Part shown: positions 44,756-55,898 of the stretch, piece after piece
Numbering within the stretch: position 1 is the stretch's first letter
Layout: the number at the start of each line of letters is the position of its first letter
DNA from: Bacteroidia bacterium
GTDB lineage: Bacteria > Bacteroidota > Bacteroidia > B-17B0 > Aurantibacillaceae
DNA: 64,000 bases
Direction of reading: 5' to 3'
NCBI GenBank assembly: GCA_016787445.1
Contig: JAEUTQ010000043.1
Location: 1 to 64,000, forward strand
Position numbers and translations under genes: made by a program
The notes under the pieces: model-generated
What the model saw: the letters and a program-made list of their open reading frames with translations, nothing else
What the model was told of the DNA's origin: nothing
Databases searched by the model: none

Positions 44756-45556
44756 ATGAAAGGTCGGAAAAAATATGTTCTTTTATTTTTTACCGTCTTT
44801 CTTGTATTTAATACATTTCAAGCCCAAAATCTCAGTCCTAAAATTAAAGCATTCACAGGAGGTGAAGTTTTAGAGTACGATGTATTTTACAATTGGGGAG
44901 TTATTTGGGTGAATGCCGGTTATGTTAACTTTTCAGTAAAACATGAAACGGTTAAAGACAAAACTTTGTTTCATTTTATTGGTGAAGGTTGGAGTAAAAA
45001 AAACTGGGATTGGTTTTACAAAGTGCGAGATAAATTTGAAGCCTTCAATGATACAGCTACACTGCGGCCATTTAAATACATCAGAAATAGTAATGATGGT
45101 GGTGAATGGGTGTACAATGATGTAACCTTTGACCAAAGAAACAACAAAGCTATTGGGTACATTAAAAGTAAAAAGCGCCCCACTTTAAAAATTGATACTT
45201 TAAAAATTACGCCACTTACCTTCGACCCCATGAGTATGATTTATTACGCGCGGGCATTAGACTACAATAATTTTAAAGCGAAGGATGAAATTCCAATTAG
45301 CATTTTGCTAGACAATGAAGTATTTAAACAGAAGATTACTTATTTAGGAAAGGAAACCATAAAAACCGAACTCGGCACATTTAATTGCATAAAGTTTAAG
45401 CCCACTTTAATCCCCGGAACCATCTTCAAGGAAGGAGATGAAATGACGGTTTGGGTAACGGACGATGACAGGAGATTACCTATAAAAGTAGAAACACCTA
45501 TTGTTGTAGGCAGTATTAAGGTGTATTTGAAGAAATATAGCGGCGTAGTGAAATAA
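44756..45556 (+). CDS. DUF3108 domain secreted protein
   Basis: 266 residues with a signal peptide (to FQAQ, about 23). GEVLEYDVFYNWGVIWVNAGYV is the usual DUF3108 opening, followed by beta-strand repeats and the closing VETPIVVGSIKVYL. The fold resembles lipid-binding beta half-barrels and is periplasmic; function is unproven. It completes the ligA-SPFH-DUF3108 operon with a two-base gap. Confidence 0.87.
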   Translation: MKGRKKYVLLFFTVFLVFNTFQAQNLSPKIKAFTGGEVLEYDVFYNWGVIWVNAGYVNFSVKHETVKDKTLFHFIGEGWSKKNWDWFYKVRDKFEAFNDTATLRPFKYIRNSNDGGEWVYNDVTFDQRNNKAIGYIKSKKRPTLKIDTLKITPLTFDPMSMIYYARALDYNNFKAKDEIPISILLDNEVFKQKITYLGKETIKTELGTFNCIKFKPTLIPGTIFKEGDEMTVWVTDDDRRLPIKVETPIVVGSIKVYLKKYSGVVK

Positions 45557-45656
45557 CAGATTTTGATTTTTTCAAACACTATGCTTTTCAGCCAATTAGA
45601 CTTGGTCAGTTTCTCAAAAAATTGGGGTAAAGATTTTTACAATAAAAAAAAATAAA

Positions 45657-45664
45657 TACCTTTG
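45657..45664 (+). promoter_or_regulatory. -7 promoter box of tRNA-Ser
   Basis: TACCTTTG fits TAnnTTTG, 18 bases before the tRNA. The -33 position has TTTT at the right distance. Confidence 0.5.
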
Positions 45665-45681
45665 CCATCGCTCAAAACCAA

Positions 45682-45770
45682 GGTGAAGTGGATGAGTGGC
45701 TGAAATCAACAGTTTGCTAAACTGTCATACGGGTTAAACCGTATCGGGGGTTCGAATCCCCCCTTCACCG
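45682..45770 (+). tRNA. tRNA-Ser (anticodon GCT)
   Basis: Acceptor GGTGAAG pairs with CTTCACC. The anticodon stem ACAGT/ACTGT holds loop TTGCTAA with anticodon GCT at 45716-45718. A long variable arm (class II) and TTCGAAT T-loop fit tRNA-Ser reading AGC/AGU. The 3' CCA is not encoded. Confidence 0.95.
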
Positions 45771-45771
45771 C

Positions 45772-45804
45772 AAAAAAAAGCCCTGATTTTTCAGGGCTTT
45801 TTTT
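45772..45804. terminator. Bidirectional terminator of tRNA-Ser and rimM
   Basis: GCCCTGA (45780-45786) pairs with TCAGGGC (45791-45797) between an A-run and a T-run. The T-run overlaps the end of the rimM frame. Confidence 0.85.
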
Positions 45805-46296
45805 ATTCTTCAAGGTAAAGATCGATCAAGCCTTCAGGAGCATTGTAATGTAATTGCTTTTTGGCCTTATGCACTTTGGTAATTAATTCTTCAGTAAAGG
45901 GTAATAGAACTTCTTTTCCTTTCACTTCAACGATTAATAAAGGATTAGCATCTCCGCCTTCAATTCCCTTTATCTCCCCTACTTCACCTTTAATTTTATC
46001 AATTAATACATAACCCGCGAATTCAAACTCATCTTCCTTAATGATGTATTTTTCATCGGCCAGAACTTCCTTATTCTTTAATGCCGAGGCTGCATTCACA
46101 TCATTCACCCCTTCCAGCTTGACTAAAAAACCTTTATTGAATTCTGTCATTTCCTCAATGAAATAAGGCGCCTGAGAGCCCTTGCTCTCAATAAAAACGA
46201 CATTCATACTCTCATCAAAATCGAGTGATGTGAATAAAATTAAATGACCTTTTAAACCATGTGGTTTACTAAAATATCCTATGGGCTTTAAATTCA

Positions 46297-46297
<1 letters not shown>
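45803..46297 (-). CDS. rimM: Ribosome maturation factor RimM
   Basis: 164 residues. The N-terminal barrel begins IGYFSKPHGLKGHL, the family signature, and the C-terminal PRC-barrel has VEVKGKEVLLPFTEELI. RimM binds S19 and assists maturation of the 30S head. Its ATG overlaps the pyrG stop by one base. rpsP and trmD, common neighbours elsewhere, are not here. Confidence 0.92.
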
Positions 46298-47962
<1,665 letters not shown>

Positions 47963-49948
47963 CTAAATCTTAACACCAATTACTAAGATATCATCTACCT
48001 GTTCATAACTGCCCTTCCAGTCGTAGTGGGCCCTCAAAACCTGCTTTTCCTGCTCTTCCATGGACTTTCCGGCCACGTTTAAGAGCAAAGATTTAAAGTT
48101 TTTGGTCATGAATTTCTTTCCGTCCGTTCCCCCAAACTGATCGGCGTAACCATCACTGAAAACATAGACAGCATCACCTTTATTCAACTGTACCGAGATT
48201 TGGTTAAACTCATAATGATCGGGTGTAAAGCCCGCAATAGCCACTTTATCGGCCTTAAATTCGTTAATTTGACCGTTACTTATCACAAAAAGCGGTCGGT
48301 TGGCGCCTGAAAATGATACCGTATTGGTATTTAAATTGAAGCGCAGCATAGCGATATCAAGTCCATCCTTTTGTTTAGCCTGATCATCGTGCTGTTTTAA
48401 AGCTTTTTTAATTTCAACATTAATATGACTTAAGATTTGTGATGGTTCACGCAATTTCTTCTCAAATAAAGCTTGTGTAATCTTGTCAACGCTTACAATA
48501 CTCATTAGCGCACCCGGTACACCATGTCCGGTACAATCGGCTGCCACACAGTAAAAGTAATTTTCAATTTTATGAAACCAGTAAAAATCGCCGCTGACTA
48601 CATCTTTAGGACGATAAAAAATAAAACTATCCGGAAAAACAGATTTAAGTTCATTGACGTCAGGGAAAAAGGAAGTTTGGATACCTTTAGCGTAATGAAT
48701 ACTACTTTCTATTTCCTGCTTTTTTTGGGATATAATAGTGTTTTGTTCTTTGAGTAATAAATTGGCACTATTCTTTTCTTTATTTCGTTTGTATAACAAA
48801 TATGTAATAACAACAATAACAAGTAAAATAACTCCCACTCCCATAAGCGCAAATCGATTCTTTTGGGTTTTTAACTCCTGAATTTCATTGGCTTGTTTCA
48901 ATTCCTGAATACTGGTTTCTTTCTTTTCTAATTCATAATTGTTTTTGAGATCATTTAAAGTAGAAGAATTAATTTCTTTCTGAATTGAATCATTAAAACT
49001 AGTATAGCGCTCAAGGAAAAATAAAGCTTTCTCTGTGTTTTTCTTTGCCTTATATGCATCATAATAATTTTTGTAAATGGTAATAAGAATATCCCTGTTA
49101 TCATTTCGTAAACAATGCAAATAAGACAGATGTAGCATTTCCAGAGCTTTGTCAGGCTCGCCAATCATCGTATGATATCCTGATAGATTGGCAAGATTCA
49201 GAAAATACCCTACAGAGTCTTGTGATTTATTGAAATAATACTGACTTTTTTCGGTGTAGTAAATGGCCGATTTAAAATCACCGGATAAAGACATTAACTG
49301 ACCTATATTAGAATAAAAAATAGCAAGTTTATTATTCGACTTCATTACTTTCTGTAATTCAATACCAAGGTTATAGTACTTCAAAGCCGAATCAAAGCTA
49401 GATTTTTCCTTATCTGCAGCGTACTTATCATTAAACATGTTACCAAGCGCATTGTATACTTTAGAAATTCCAAAAGTATCACTGAGGTTTCTGAAAGTAT
49501 TGAGCGCTTTATAGAAATAATGAGCCTCTGCGTATTTTTTTTGCTGAATACAAATGATCCAGCCAATGTTGTAAGAGGAATTGGCAATGCCTCTCCTGTC
49601 ATTTAACGAATCGTTGATACGGTACGATTTAAAATAATAAGATTGGGCTTTACTGTAATCAGTATGAAACCAATACGCGTCTCCTAAAGCATCATAAGCT
49701 CTAACCAGTGCTTTTACATTTCTGTTTTTTTGAGCTAAACGAATGGCTTCGCGCGAATACTCGTAGGATTGAATGAAATTTTCGTTTTGCGTAAGTTCTG
49801 CTAACCGAAGAAGGTATTCTGTTTTCTTATCTTCGTCGGTAGCGAATTCAACTGAATCGGCATAACGTTGTTTTACATCTTTTTTCTGACTGAATATCCA
49901 AACCGGAATCAGTAAAAGAAATAAAACACCTAGCCTCCTAAAATTCAT
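47963..49948 (-). CDS. TPR-containing SpoIIE-type protein phosphatase
   Basis: 661 residues. Signal peptide (1-20), tetratricopeptide repeats in the periplasm (about 35-335; e.g. NSSYNIGWIICIQQKKYAEAHYFY, in sense), a coiled region, one transmembrane segment (about 362-385), and a cytoplasmic PP2C/SpoIIE phosphatase (about 420-661; VSGDFYWFH, DCTGHGVPGALMS and YVFSDGYADQFGG). It senses a signal outside and dephosphorylates Ser/Thr proteins, often anti-sigma antagonists, inside. No such partner is adjacent. Confidence 0.92.
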   Translation of the reverse strand: MNFRRLGVLFLLLIPVWIFSQKKDVKQRYADSVEFATDEDKKTEYLLRLAELTQNENFIQSYEYSREAIRLAQKNRNVKALVRAYDALGDAYWFHTDYSKAQSYYFKSYRINDSLNDRRGIANSSYNIGWIICIQQKKYAEAHYFYKALNTFRNLSDTFGISKVYNALGNMFNDKYAADKEKSSFDSALKYYNLGIELQKVMKSNNKLAIFYSNIGQLMSLSGDFKSAIYYTEKSQYYFNKSQDSVGYFLNLANLSGYHTMIGEPDKALEMLHLSYLHCLRNDNRDILITIYKNYYDAYKAKKNTEKALFFLERYTSFNDSIQKEINSSTLNDLKNNYELEKKETSIQELKQANEIQELKTQKNRFALMGVGVILLVIVVITYLLYKRNKEKNSANLLLKEQNTIISQKKQEIESSIHYAKGIQTSFFPDVNELKSVFPDSFIFYRPKDVVSGDFYWFHKIENYFYCVAADCTGHGVPGALMSIVSVDKITQALFEKKLREPSQILSHINVEIKKALKQHDDQAKQKDGLDIAMLRFNLNTNTVSFSGANRPLFVISNGQINEFKADKVAIAGFTPDHYEFNQISVQLNKGDAVYVFSDGYADQFGGTDGKKFMTKNFKSLLLNVAGKSMEEQEKQVLRAHYDWKGSYEQVDDILVIGVKI

Positions 49949-49985
49949 ACTTGAATAAAGGAACTAATTTAATAATAAAACTGAA

Positions 49986-50336
49986 TTATTTAGCTTCGAA
50001 AGGACGGCGTTCGTACTGACAACACTGAGGAAGGTTGTCGTAAGCATAATCGTTTGCGTAGTACTTTTCGTTATCGTACCCTACTTTAGCTACTGCCTGT
50101 AATACGGCATCCACCGAAATAACATTGGTATCTAATTGTAGGGTTAAAAGTTTAGAATCAACATCCCAGGAAGCTTTAGAAACACCATTTAAGTTACAAC
50201 TGTTTTCAATGGTTGATTTGCATTTTTCACAATTCCCCCAAACATGCACCACCGACTCAGAAGAAGACGGTCCTTGCTTACAGCCTATAAAATTAAGGCT
50301 CAAGAAAAACAAAAATGCGTATACGTACTTTTTCAT
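49986..50336 (-). CDS. HMA-domain lipoprotein
   Basis: 116 residues. Lipobox IGC (C19), metal loop GNCEKC (C36, C39) and a C-terminal LPQCCQY, exactly the layout of the HMA protein at 40973, of which this is a lipidated paralogue. It likely binds copper or a soft metal in the periplasm. Its ATG overlaps the deacetylase stop (ATGA), so it is the last gene of a coupled group that is otherwise concerned with glycan and methyl transfer; that neighbourhood does not explain metal binding. Confidence 0.85.
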   Translation of the reverse strand: MKKYVYAFLFFLSLNFIGCKQGPSSSESVVHVWGNCEKCKSTIENSCNLNGVSKASWDVDSKLLTLQLDTNVISVDAVLQAVAKVGYDNEKYYANDYAYDNLPQCCQYERRPFEAK

Positions 50337-50962
50337 TTTAGATGCGATAAAGATGCAAAGTTATAATTTAATTTTAAAAAATACTCAATTGTTAAAGGTA
50401 GTGTATATTTTATATTTTTTTCGGCTTTTACATTGTCATGAAACAAGATGACACTTCCCTTTTTTACATTCTTTTTAACGTTTAAAAAGCATTGTTCCGG
50501 GCTGATTTTTTCATAATCATATGAGATTACATCCCACATAACAATCTTATAACCATGTTCTAAAAGCTTTTTGTACTGTGGCCGTTTAAGCTGGCCATAT
50601 GGGGGCCTAAAGATTTTAGTTTTGGTAAGTTCCTCACACTGGGCAGTGTTCTCTAGATAATCGGCTGTTTTGGTTTTAAAGCCCTTTACGTGATTAAAAG
50701 TATGGTTGGCCACCAAATGGCCTTCCCTTTGTATTCTTTTGAAAACATGAGGATGTTTCTCAATATTATTACCTACACAGAAAAAGGTGGCTTTTACATT
50801 GTATTGTTTTAATACATCCAACACCCATTCGGTTAATACGGGAATTGGTCCGTCATCAAAAGTGAGGTAAAGATTCTTTTCATCAGTTTTTACATTCCAA
50901 ACAGCTTTGGGATATAAAAGCTTTAACGCTCGATTAGGCTGTAATAAAACTTTACTAAGCAA
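50333..50962 (-). CDS. Polysaccharide deacetylase (NodB homology)
   Basis: 209 residues, mostly the catalytic domain. LTFDDGP gives the two metal-binding aspartates and ANHTFNH the two histidines; RPPYGQLK and LFHDN follow as motifs 3 and 5. It removes N-acetyl groups from peptidoglycan or other glycans. No ATG occurs before the catalytic core and an in-frame TAA is just upstream, so it starts with TTG at 50962. It begins six bases after the methyltransferase gene. Confidence 0.9.
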   Translation of the reverse strand: MLSKVLLQPNRALKLLYPKAVWNVKTDEKNLYLTFDDGPIPVLTEWVLDVLKQYNVKATFFCVGNNIEKHPHVFKRIQREGHLVANHTFNHVKGFKTKTADYLENTAQCEELTKTKIFRPPYGQLKRPQYKKLLEHGYKIVMWDVISYDYEKISPEQCFLNVKKNVKKGSVILFHDNVKAEKNIKYTLPLTIEYFLKLNYNFASLSHLK

Positions 50963-50968
50963 TTGAAT

Positions 50969-51730
50969 TTACTTTTCTGCGATGTAAAACAAATCGAGGC
51001 TAGCGTCATCCACTTCTTTCAGGAAAAAATCGGATGATTTGATACCCGCTGTTAAGTCGGTATTAGATTCCAATAACTTCTTACGGTTACGGCGATTCAT
51101 AATATCATAAGGTATTTGTAAAATCTGGCGTGGTAATATCCATTGGAGATTTAATACATCATACTTCATAATCTTATTCACCGACTCCTTATTCTTCTCG
51201 TAATAATCCATCACCACCTTGTTACCATAAACACCTTGTGTATTCATATTTTTGAAATGTTTCTTTAATAAAGTAACCAATTCGTTTGGTTTGTATTCAC
51301 GAATATGCCAAGGGTTGCGGCTTAATGACATATGACGGTTAGGAGTAGTGACAATAAGTTTACCTCCCGGTTTTAACACACGGGAAATTTCCTTTACGTA
51401 TAAATCATCATTCACAATGTGCTCGATAACCTGGAAGGTAACCACAAAATCAAATGTATTGTCGGCAATGCCTTTAAATGGCGGAACCGTCATTTGAAGG
51501 AACTGAACATTTGGATAGGTTTTAAAATCAACATCACAAACAAACTTATCGATGGTAACAAATTTATCGACCACCGGAGCTATGTATTTTACACCATAGC
51601 CGGAACCGGTACCAATTTCAAGGACCTGTCCTTTAACCATCTTAGCAGCTTCCAAATAAGCGAAGATGCTTCTTTGTAAAACATAATTATCAGAACTATC
51701 AGTAGCGCTTACGCGTTCGGCTGTCGACAT
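50969..51730 (-). CDS. Class I SAM-dependent methyltransferase
   Basis: 253 residues. Motif I EIGTGSGYG (38-46) binds SAM; FVVTFQVIEHI and KPGGKLIVTTPNR are motifs II and III. The substrate is unknown; the type (methyltransf_11) often acts on small molecules or quinone and lipid intermediates. It starts two bases after GT117 and six bases before the deacetylase, so a glycan-related role is plausible. Confidence 0.9.
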   Translation of the reverse strand: MSTAERVSATDSSDNYVLQRSIFAYLEAAKMVKGQVLEIGTGSGYGVKYIAPVVDKFVTIDKFVCDVDFKTYPNVQFLQMTVPPFKGIADNTFDFVVTFQVIEHIVNDDLYVKEISRVLKPGGKLIVTTPNRHMSLSRNPWHIREYKPNELVTLLKKHFKNMNTQGVYGNKVVMDYYEKNKESVNKIMKYDVLNLQWILPRQILQIPYDIMNRRNRKKLLESNTDLTAGIKSSDFFLKEVDDASLDLFYIAEK

Positions 51731-51732
51731 AA

Positions 51733-54700
51733 TTAATTTGATATTGGTTGACCTTGTTCTTGTTGCGGCATTAATTCCTCAGGAGGAACTACAGCCTGAA
51801 TTCGCGTCATAAATTCTTTTTGTAAAGCATCTTGTTTAAACTGCATGGTTAAACTCACTAAACGGCGCATAATTTCTTTAGCCTGATTAATTTCGCGTCC
51901 ATACGCAGCGCGATGAATACCTTTTTGCTTGTTATATACTTTTAAGTCGCCCTCAAAAATATCGAACAATTGCTTAGCTAGTTCATTTGCCTTTTTAGTC
52001 TCACCTAATTGATAATAACCTGCGGTGATGGTAAAAATGGTAGCATCATAAGGGATATTTGTATCCGGCATTTTTTCCAGGCACTTATCTAATACAGCTT
52101 TTGCTTTACTGTTTTTACCTTCTCCAATTAATGCATTCGCCAAAATCGACATTTGCATACGAAGGTTTCCGGCCATACGCATACAGTTTTCATCTAAGTT
52201 AACACCCGGCTTATCCATTCCACCCCACAAGAATTTATTCATGATGTTATCATACATTACTTCCGTATTTACTCTTCCTCCGCCCATTTCTTCTTGTTCA
52301 GTTTGTTTGATTGGAACCAAACGGAATGCTAAACCTTCTAATTGGAAATATTTTTCTAATCCAATATAAGCATCGCTACCGGTTGTTACCGCAAAATAAA
52401 TCGGACGCTTCCAATCGTTATGCGCTACTAAATCCAATACCATTAAATCATTTTTAGTGATGGCACCACGACCGATAGACCAGTTAATAGATTTAACCAA
52501 GCGGGCAGTGTCTTTCACATTGATTACTTTGTTTTTCATTACAGCTAAAGAATCAACCGGAGAATAGAATTGTTTGGTTGGTAGATAATCTAAATAGCCT
52601 CCACCATATTCAAACTTATTAGCAGGGTCATCGCTCTCAACAAACTCGATGGCTTTTTTGATATTCATTGGCCCTTGATTTTTATCGAACAAATAAACCA
52701 CTTCGCGTAAACGCTGCGTTAATTTTTCTTCAGGGATAGTAAATGGCACCGGTGCTGATTCATAAGCTGCACGACGCATTTGATTAATATACCAATCGGT
52801 TTGTAATAAACTTAAGTTAACAACACGCACATCCGTACGGATTCCTTCCACTTCTTGTGCATACCAAAGAGGGAATGTATCATTATCACCATTGGTAAAT
52901 AAAATAGCATTTGGAGCGCAAGACTCTAAATAGTTAATTGCACAATCACGAGATAAAGTTCTTAATGAACGGTCATGATCATCCCAGCCTTGAGCTGCCA
53001 TAATTCCGGGAACAACTAATGAAACTGCAGTGGCAATAGCTGCTGCCGATTTTGCGTTGGCTTTTTTACTTAAGAAATCGTACAAGAATAAAACACCAAA
53101 TCCAATCCAGATTGCAAATGCGTAGAACGAACCGGCGTAAGCGTAATCACGTTCACGTGGTTGATACGGTGTTGGATTCAAATAAATAATAATGGCTACA
53201 CCTGTTAAAAGGAAGAATGAACCAACTACCCAGGCACCACCTTTATTGTTTTTGTAATGCCACCAGAACCCTAATAAACCAAGAATCAATGGTAATCCGT
53301 AAAAATAATTGGCGGCTTTGTTGTTCTTCATCACGTGAGTACGTAATGAGCTATCTGAATCCAATAAAACATCGTCAACAGCCTTAATACCGGTTACGGC
53401 ATTTCCTTCGAGCGTATTATTATTCATACCCTGAATATCATTTTGTCTTCCAATGAAATTCCACAAGAAATAGCGGAAGTACATATAGTTTAACTGATAA
53501 TTCAGGAAGAAACGGAAGTTAGCACCGAATGTTGGAATTTCTATGGTTTCCACTTCTCCGGTTTGCTCATTGGTACGATTTAATGTTTTATGATTGTTAG
53601 CTACATCACCCCAATAGCGATACGATGCTTCATGGTGACTCTGACTACTCCACATACGTGGGAATACAGTACAGAAACGTTCATCATAAACCGGAATAGA
53701 ATGTTTACGGTCGTCAACAACAACGTATTTTCCTTTCTTCTCATCCTTCATATAAACCGGATTTCCGTTTTTGAATTCATTCTGAGATTTGGTTGGAGCG
53801 TTGTAGTATTGTCCGTATAAAATTGGCCAATCACCATATTGCTCACGAAGCAAATAAGAAAGCATATTCGGTGCGTTCTCAGGATCATTTTCATCCATTG
53901 GGGTATTTGCTTGTGAACGGATTACTAAAACAAAGAATGAAGAATAGCCAATTAAAATTGTAGCTAAACTCATCATGATTACATTTAGATTATTGTAATT
54001 GTCTTTGATTTTTGTGATACCATATAAAATAGCACCGAAACTTAAGGCACGGGTAAACATGGCACCACCATTTCCTGCGCTGATTACGCAAAGAATGGCA
54101 AAAGCAACGGCTGAATAAAATCCAACCTTATAATATTTTTCAGATTTGGTTGAGCTATAAGCTATGAAAGCCGCTAAAGAAGTAATTAGCAATAAGAAAT
54201 AAGCAATTGTTCCGGAGCTGAAGCCCATTCCCAATGAATTGGTGAAATAAACCTCGCTATCAGAAAGGAACATTACGATTTTAGGAATAATAAGCGACTG
54301 CACAGTACCTAGAATCAAAACAGAAACGGCACCTGCAATAAAGAAACTCTTCCAGGTAAAAGTGTATTTTTTGTAATAGTAAATGAAACAAATAGCCGGA
54401 ATAACAAGTAAGTTCAATAAATGGACCCCAATTGACAAGCCCATTAAGTAAGAGATTAAAACAATCCAACGAAGAGCGCCAACCGGATCGGTAGTGTCTT
54501 CTTCTTCCCATTTCAAAATAGCCCAGAAAACTACCGCTGTAAAGAAAGCCGACATCGCATAAACCTCCCCTTCCACAGCTGAAAACCAGAAAGAGTCGGA
54601 AAAAGTATAAGCTAAAGCACCAATTGCGCCGGCGCCTAAAACAGCCCATTGTTTTCCTTGTGAAAACTCCTCACCCTTTTTAACAATTCCCTTATAAGCC

Positions 54701-55005
54701 AAACGAGTAATACTCCAAAAAAGAAATAGAATCGTAAATGAGCTGCATAAAGCCGACATAATGTTAATCATCATACCTGCATTAGCCGGATCGCTGCCGC
54801 CAAACAAGGCGAAGAAACGTCCGATTAAAAGGAAAAACGGTGCTCCCGGAGGGTGACCAACTTCCAATTTATAGGCACAGGCAATATACTCGCCACAATC
54901 CCAGAAACTGGCTGTGGGTTCTATGGTTCTTACATAGGTAAAAGTTGCTACGGCAAAAACCAGCCATCCCAAAATATTATTTAATTTTTTAAAATCAGAC
55001 GTCAT
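51733..55005 (-). CDS. Glycosyltransferase family 117 (DUF2723) membrane protein
   Basis: 1090 residues. About ten or more hydrophobic segments in the first half, with the family motif ASFWDCGEYIACAYKLEVGHPPG in sense near the start (WDCGE and GHPPGAP), resembling protein O-mannosyltransferases. The second half is soluble, with helical TPR-like repeats toward the end (about 980-1070). It is an inner-membrane glycosyltransferase thought to use a lipid-linked sugar on exported proteins. It leads the minus-strand group MTase, deacetylase, HMA. Confidence 0.92.
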   Translation of the reverse strand: MTSDFKKLNNILGWLVFAVATFTYVRTIEPTASFWDCGEYIACAYKLEVGHPPGAPFFLLIGRFFALFGGSDPANAGMMINIMSALCSSFTILFLFWSITRLAYKGIVKKGEEFSQGKQWAVLGAGAIGALAYTFSDSFWFSAVEGEVYAMSAFFTAVVFWAILKWEEEDTTDPVGALRWIVLISYLMGLSIGVHLLNLLVIPAICFIYYYKKYTFTWKSFFIAGAVSVLILGTVQSLIIPKIVMFLSDSEVYFTNSLGMGFSSGTIAYFLLLITSLAAFIAYSSTKSEKYYKVGFYSAVAFAILCVISAGNGGAMFTRALSFGAILYGITKIKDNYNNLNVIMMSLATILIGYSSFFVLVIRSQANTPMDENDPENAPNMLSYLLREQYGDWPILYGQYYNAPTKSQNEFKNGNPVYMKDEKKGKYVVVDDRKHSIPVYDERFCTVFPRMWSSQSHHEASYRYWGDVANNHKTLNRTNEQTGEVETIEIPTFGANFRFFLNYQLNYMYFRYFLWNFIGRQNDIQGMNNNTLEGNAVTGIKAVDDVLLDSDSSLRTHVMKNNKAANYFYGLPLILGLLGFWWHYKNNKGGAWVVGSFFLLTGVAIIIYLNPTPYQPRERDYAYAGSFYAFAIWIGFGVLFLYDFLSKKANAKSAAAIATAVSLVVPGIMAAQGWDDHDRSLRTLSRDCAINYLESCAPNAILFTNGDNDTFPLWYAQEVEGIRTDVRVVNLSLLQTDWYINQMRRAAYESAPVPFTIPEEKLTQRLREVVYLFDKNQGPMNIKKAIEFVESDDPANKFEYGGGYLDYLPTKQFYSPVDSLAVMKNKVINVKDTARLVKSINWSIGRGAITKNDLMVLDLVAHNDWKRPIYFAVTTGSDAYIGLEKYFQLEGLAFRLVPIKQTEQEEMGGGRVNTEVMYDNIMNKFLWGGMDKPGVNLDENCMRMAGNLRMQMSILANALIGEGKNSKAKAVLDKCLEKMPDTNIPYDATIFTITAGYYQLGETKKANELAKQLFDIFEGDLKVYNKQKGIHRAAYGREINQAKEIMRRLVSLTMQFKQDALQKEFMTRIQAVVPPEELMPQQEQGQPISN

Positions 55006-55085
55006 ATTGTAAAAAGGTAAGTTGCGAAGTTAATAAAATGCCATTTACAGGCTAGAAATAAACGTTTAATTTTTTTCAAATATTA

Positions 55086-55115
55086 TTTGCGTAAACAGAA
55101 AATTTGTTAATTTTG
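55086..55115 (+). promoter_or_regulatory. Full Bacteroidota promoter of tRNA-Gln
   Basis: TTTG (55086-55089), 18 bases, then TAATTTTG (55108-55115). Both elements match the consensus, 24 bases before the tRNA. Confidence 0.7.
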
Positions 55116-55139
55116 CACACGCTTTAAAAAGCACGGTAC

Positions 55140-55212
55140 TGTCCGATGGTGTAACTGGCAACACGTCTGATTTTGGTTCAGAAGAGTCTAGGTTCGAAAC
55201 CTAGTCGGACAA
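55140..55212 (+). tRNA. tRNA-Gln (anticodon TTG)
   Basis: Acceptor TGTCCGA pairs with TCGGACA. Anticodon stem TCTGA/TCAGA holds TTTTGGT with anticodon TTG (55173-55175). D-stem GTGT/ACAC and T-stem CTAGG/CCTAG are intact. CCA is not encoded. Confidence 0.95.
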
Positions 55213-55222
55213 CGAAAAAGAG

Positions 55223-55253
55223 AAAAAATCGCCCCCCTAAAGGGCGATTTTTT
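55223..55253. terminator. Terminator after tRNA-Gln
   Basis: AAAAAATCGCCC pairs with GGGCGATTTTTT over a short loop. Confidence 0.85.
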
Positions 55254-55341
55254 TATTGATATCGGTTAATAAGTTTCATAAACCTGAATGGCGGCGATTG
55301 CGTATAATTGAATGTCACAAACAATTCTACAAAAACGCACT

Positions 55342-55863
55342 ATGAAGCTTTTCAAACTTACTTCATTCATTGTTCTGTTATTTATTTTCAATTGCATTAA
55401 TGCCCAGAACTTAGACTTTGATTTCATTAAAAACTGCATTAACTATTCAGATGAAGAGTTAATTGTAAATCTCACTCCTAAAGGATTCCGTTTAATTACC
55501 AAGGAACATAAAAACTTAGGTGACAAACTCATTAATAAATCGGATTATTATTCAAACAAAGCCGATAAAGAAGCTACCGTGGAAGACAATGCAGAAACAG
55601 CTATCTTTTTTAATGGTAAACGCTCGAAGAAAACCGTTTTTATATCCTTTACGCAAAGTCAATCTTTCAATAATTTTAATAACCTGGAGGTGGATATAAA
55701 GAAAAACTTCAAAAAAGAAAATGTATTTCAAAGTGAAAAATACGAATCCAGTATTTTAAAATTTTCGAATGGAGAAGTATTATATTATTTATTTAAAGAA
55801 GAAGATACCTATTACATTATCATTGCCAATTCGCCCCTAGAAGACAATTACTTCAAAGGTTAA
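55342..55863 (+). CDS. Small secreted protein of unknown function
   Basis: 173 residues from ATG 55342. Signal peptide to INAQ (about 22). The mature part has charged alpha/beta character without a family I recognise. An upstream in-frame ATG (55312) would add ten polar residues before the signal; the -7-like box TATAATTG (55303-55310) would then overlap the start, so 55342 is preferred. A terminator follows at 55866. Confidence 0.65.
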   Translation: MKLFKLTSFIVLLFIFNCINAQNLDFDFIKNCINYSDEELIVNLTPKGFRLITKEHKNLGDKLINKSDYYSNKADKEATVEDNAETAIFFNGKRSKKTVFISFTQSQSFNNFNNLEVDIKKNFKKENVFQSEKYESSILKFSNGEVLYYLFKEEDTYYIIIANSPLEDNYFKG

Positions 55864-55865
55864 AT

Positions 55866-55896
55866 AAAAAAGCCCCCTGATTGAGGAGGCTTTTTT
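55866..55896. terminator. Terminator between convergent secreted-protein genes
   Basis: AAAAAAGCCCCCT and AGGAGGCTTTTTT pair with one mismatch. It serves both strands. Confidence 0.75.
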
Positions 55897-55898
55897 CA

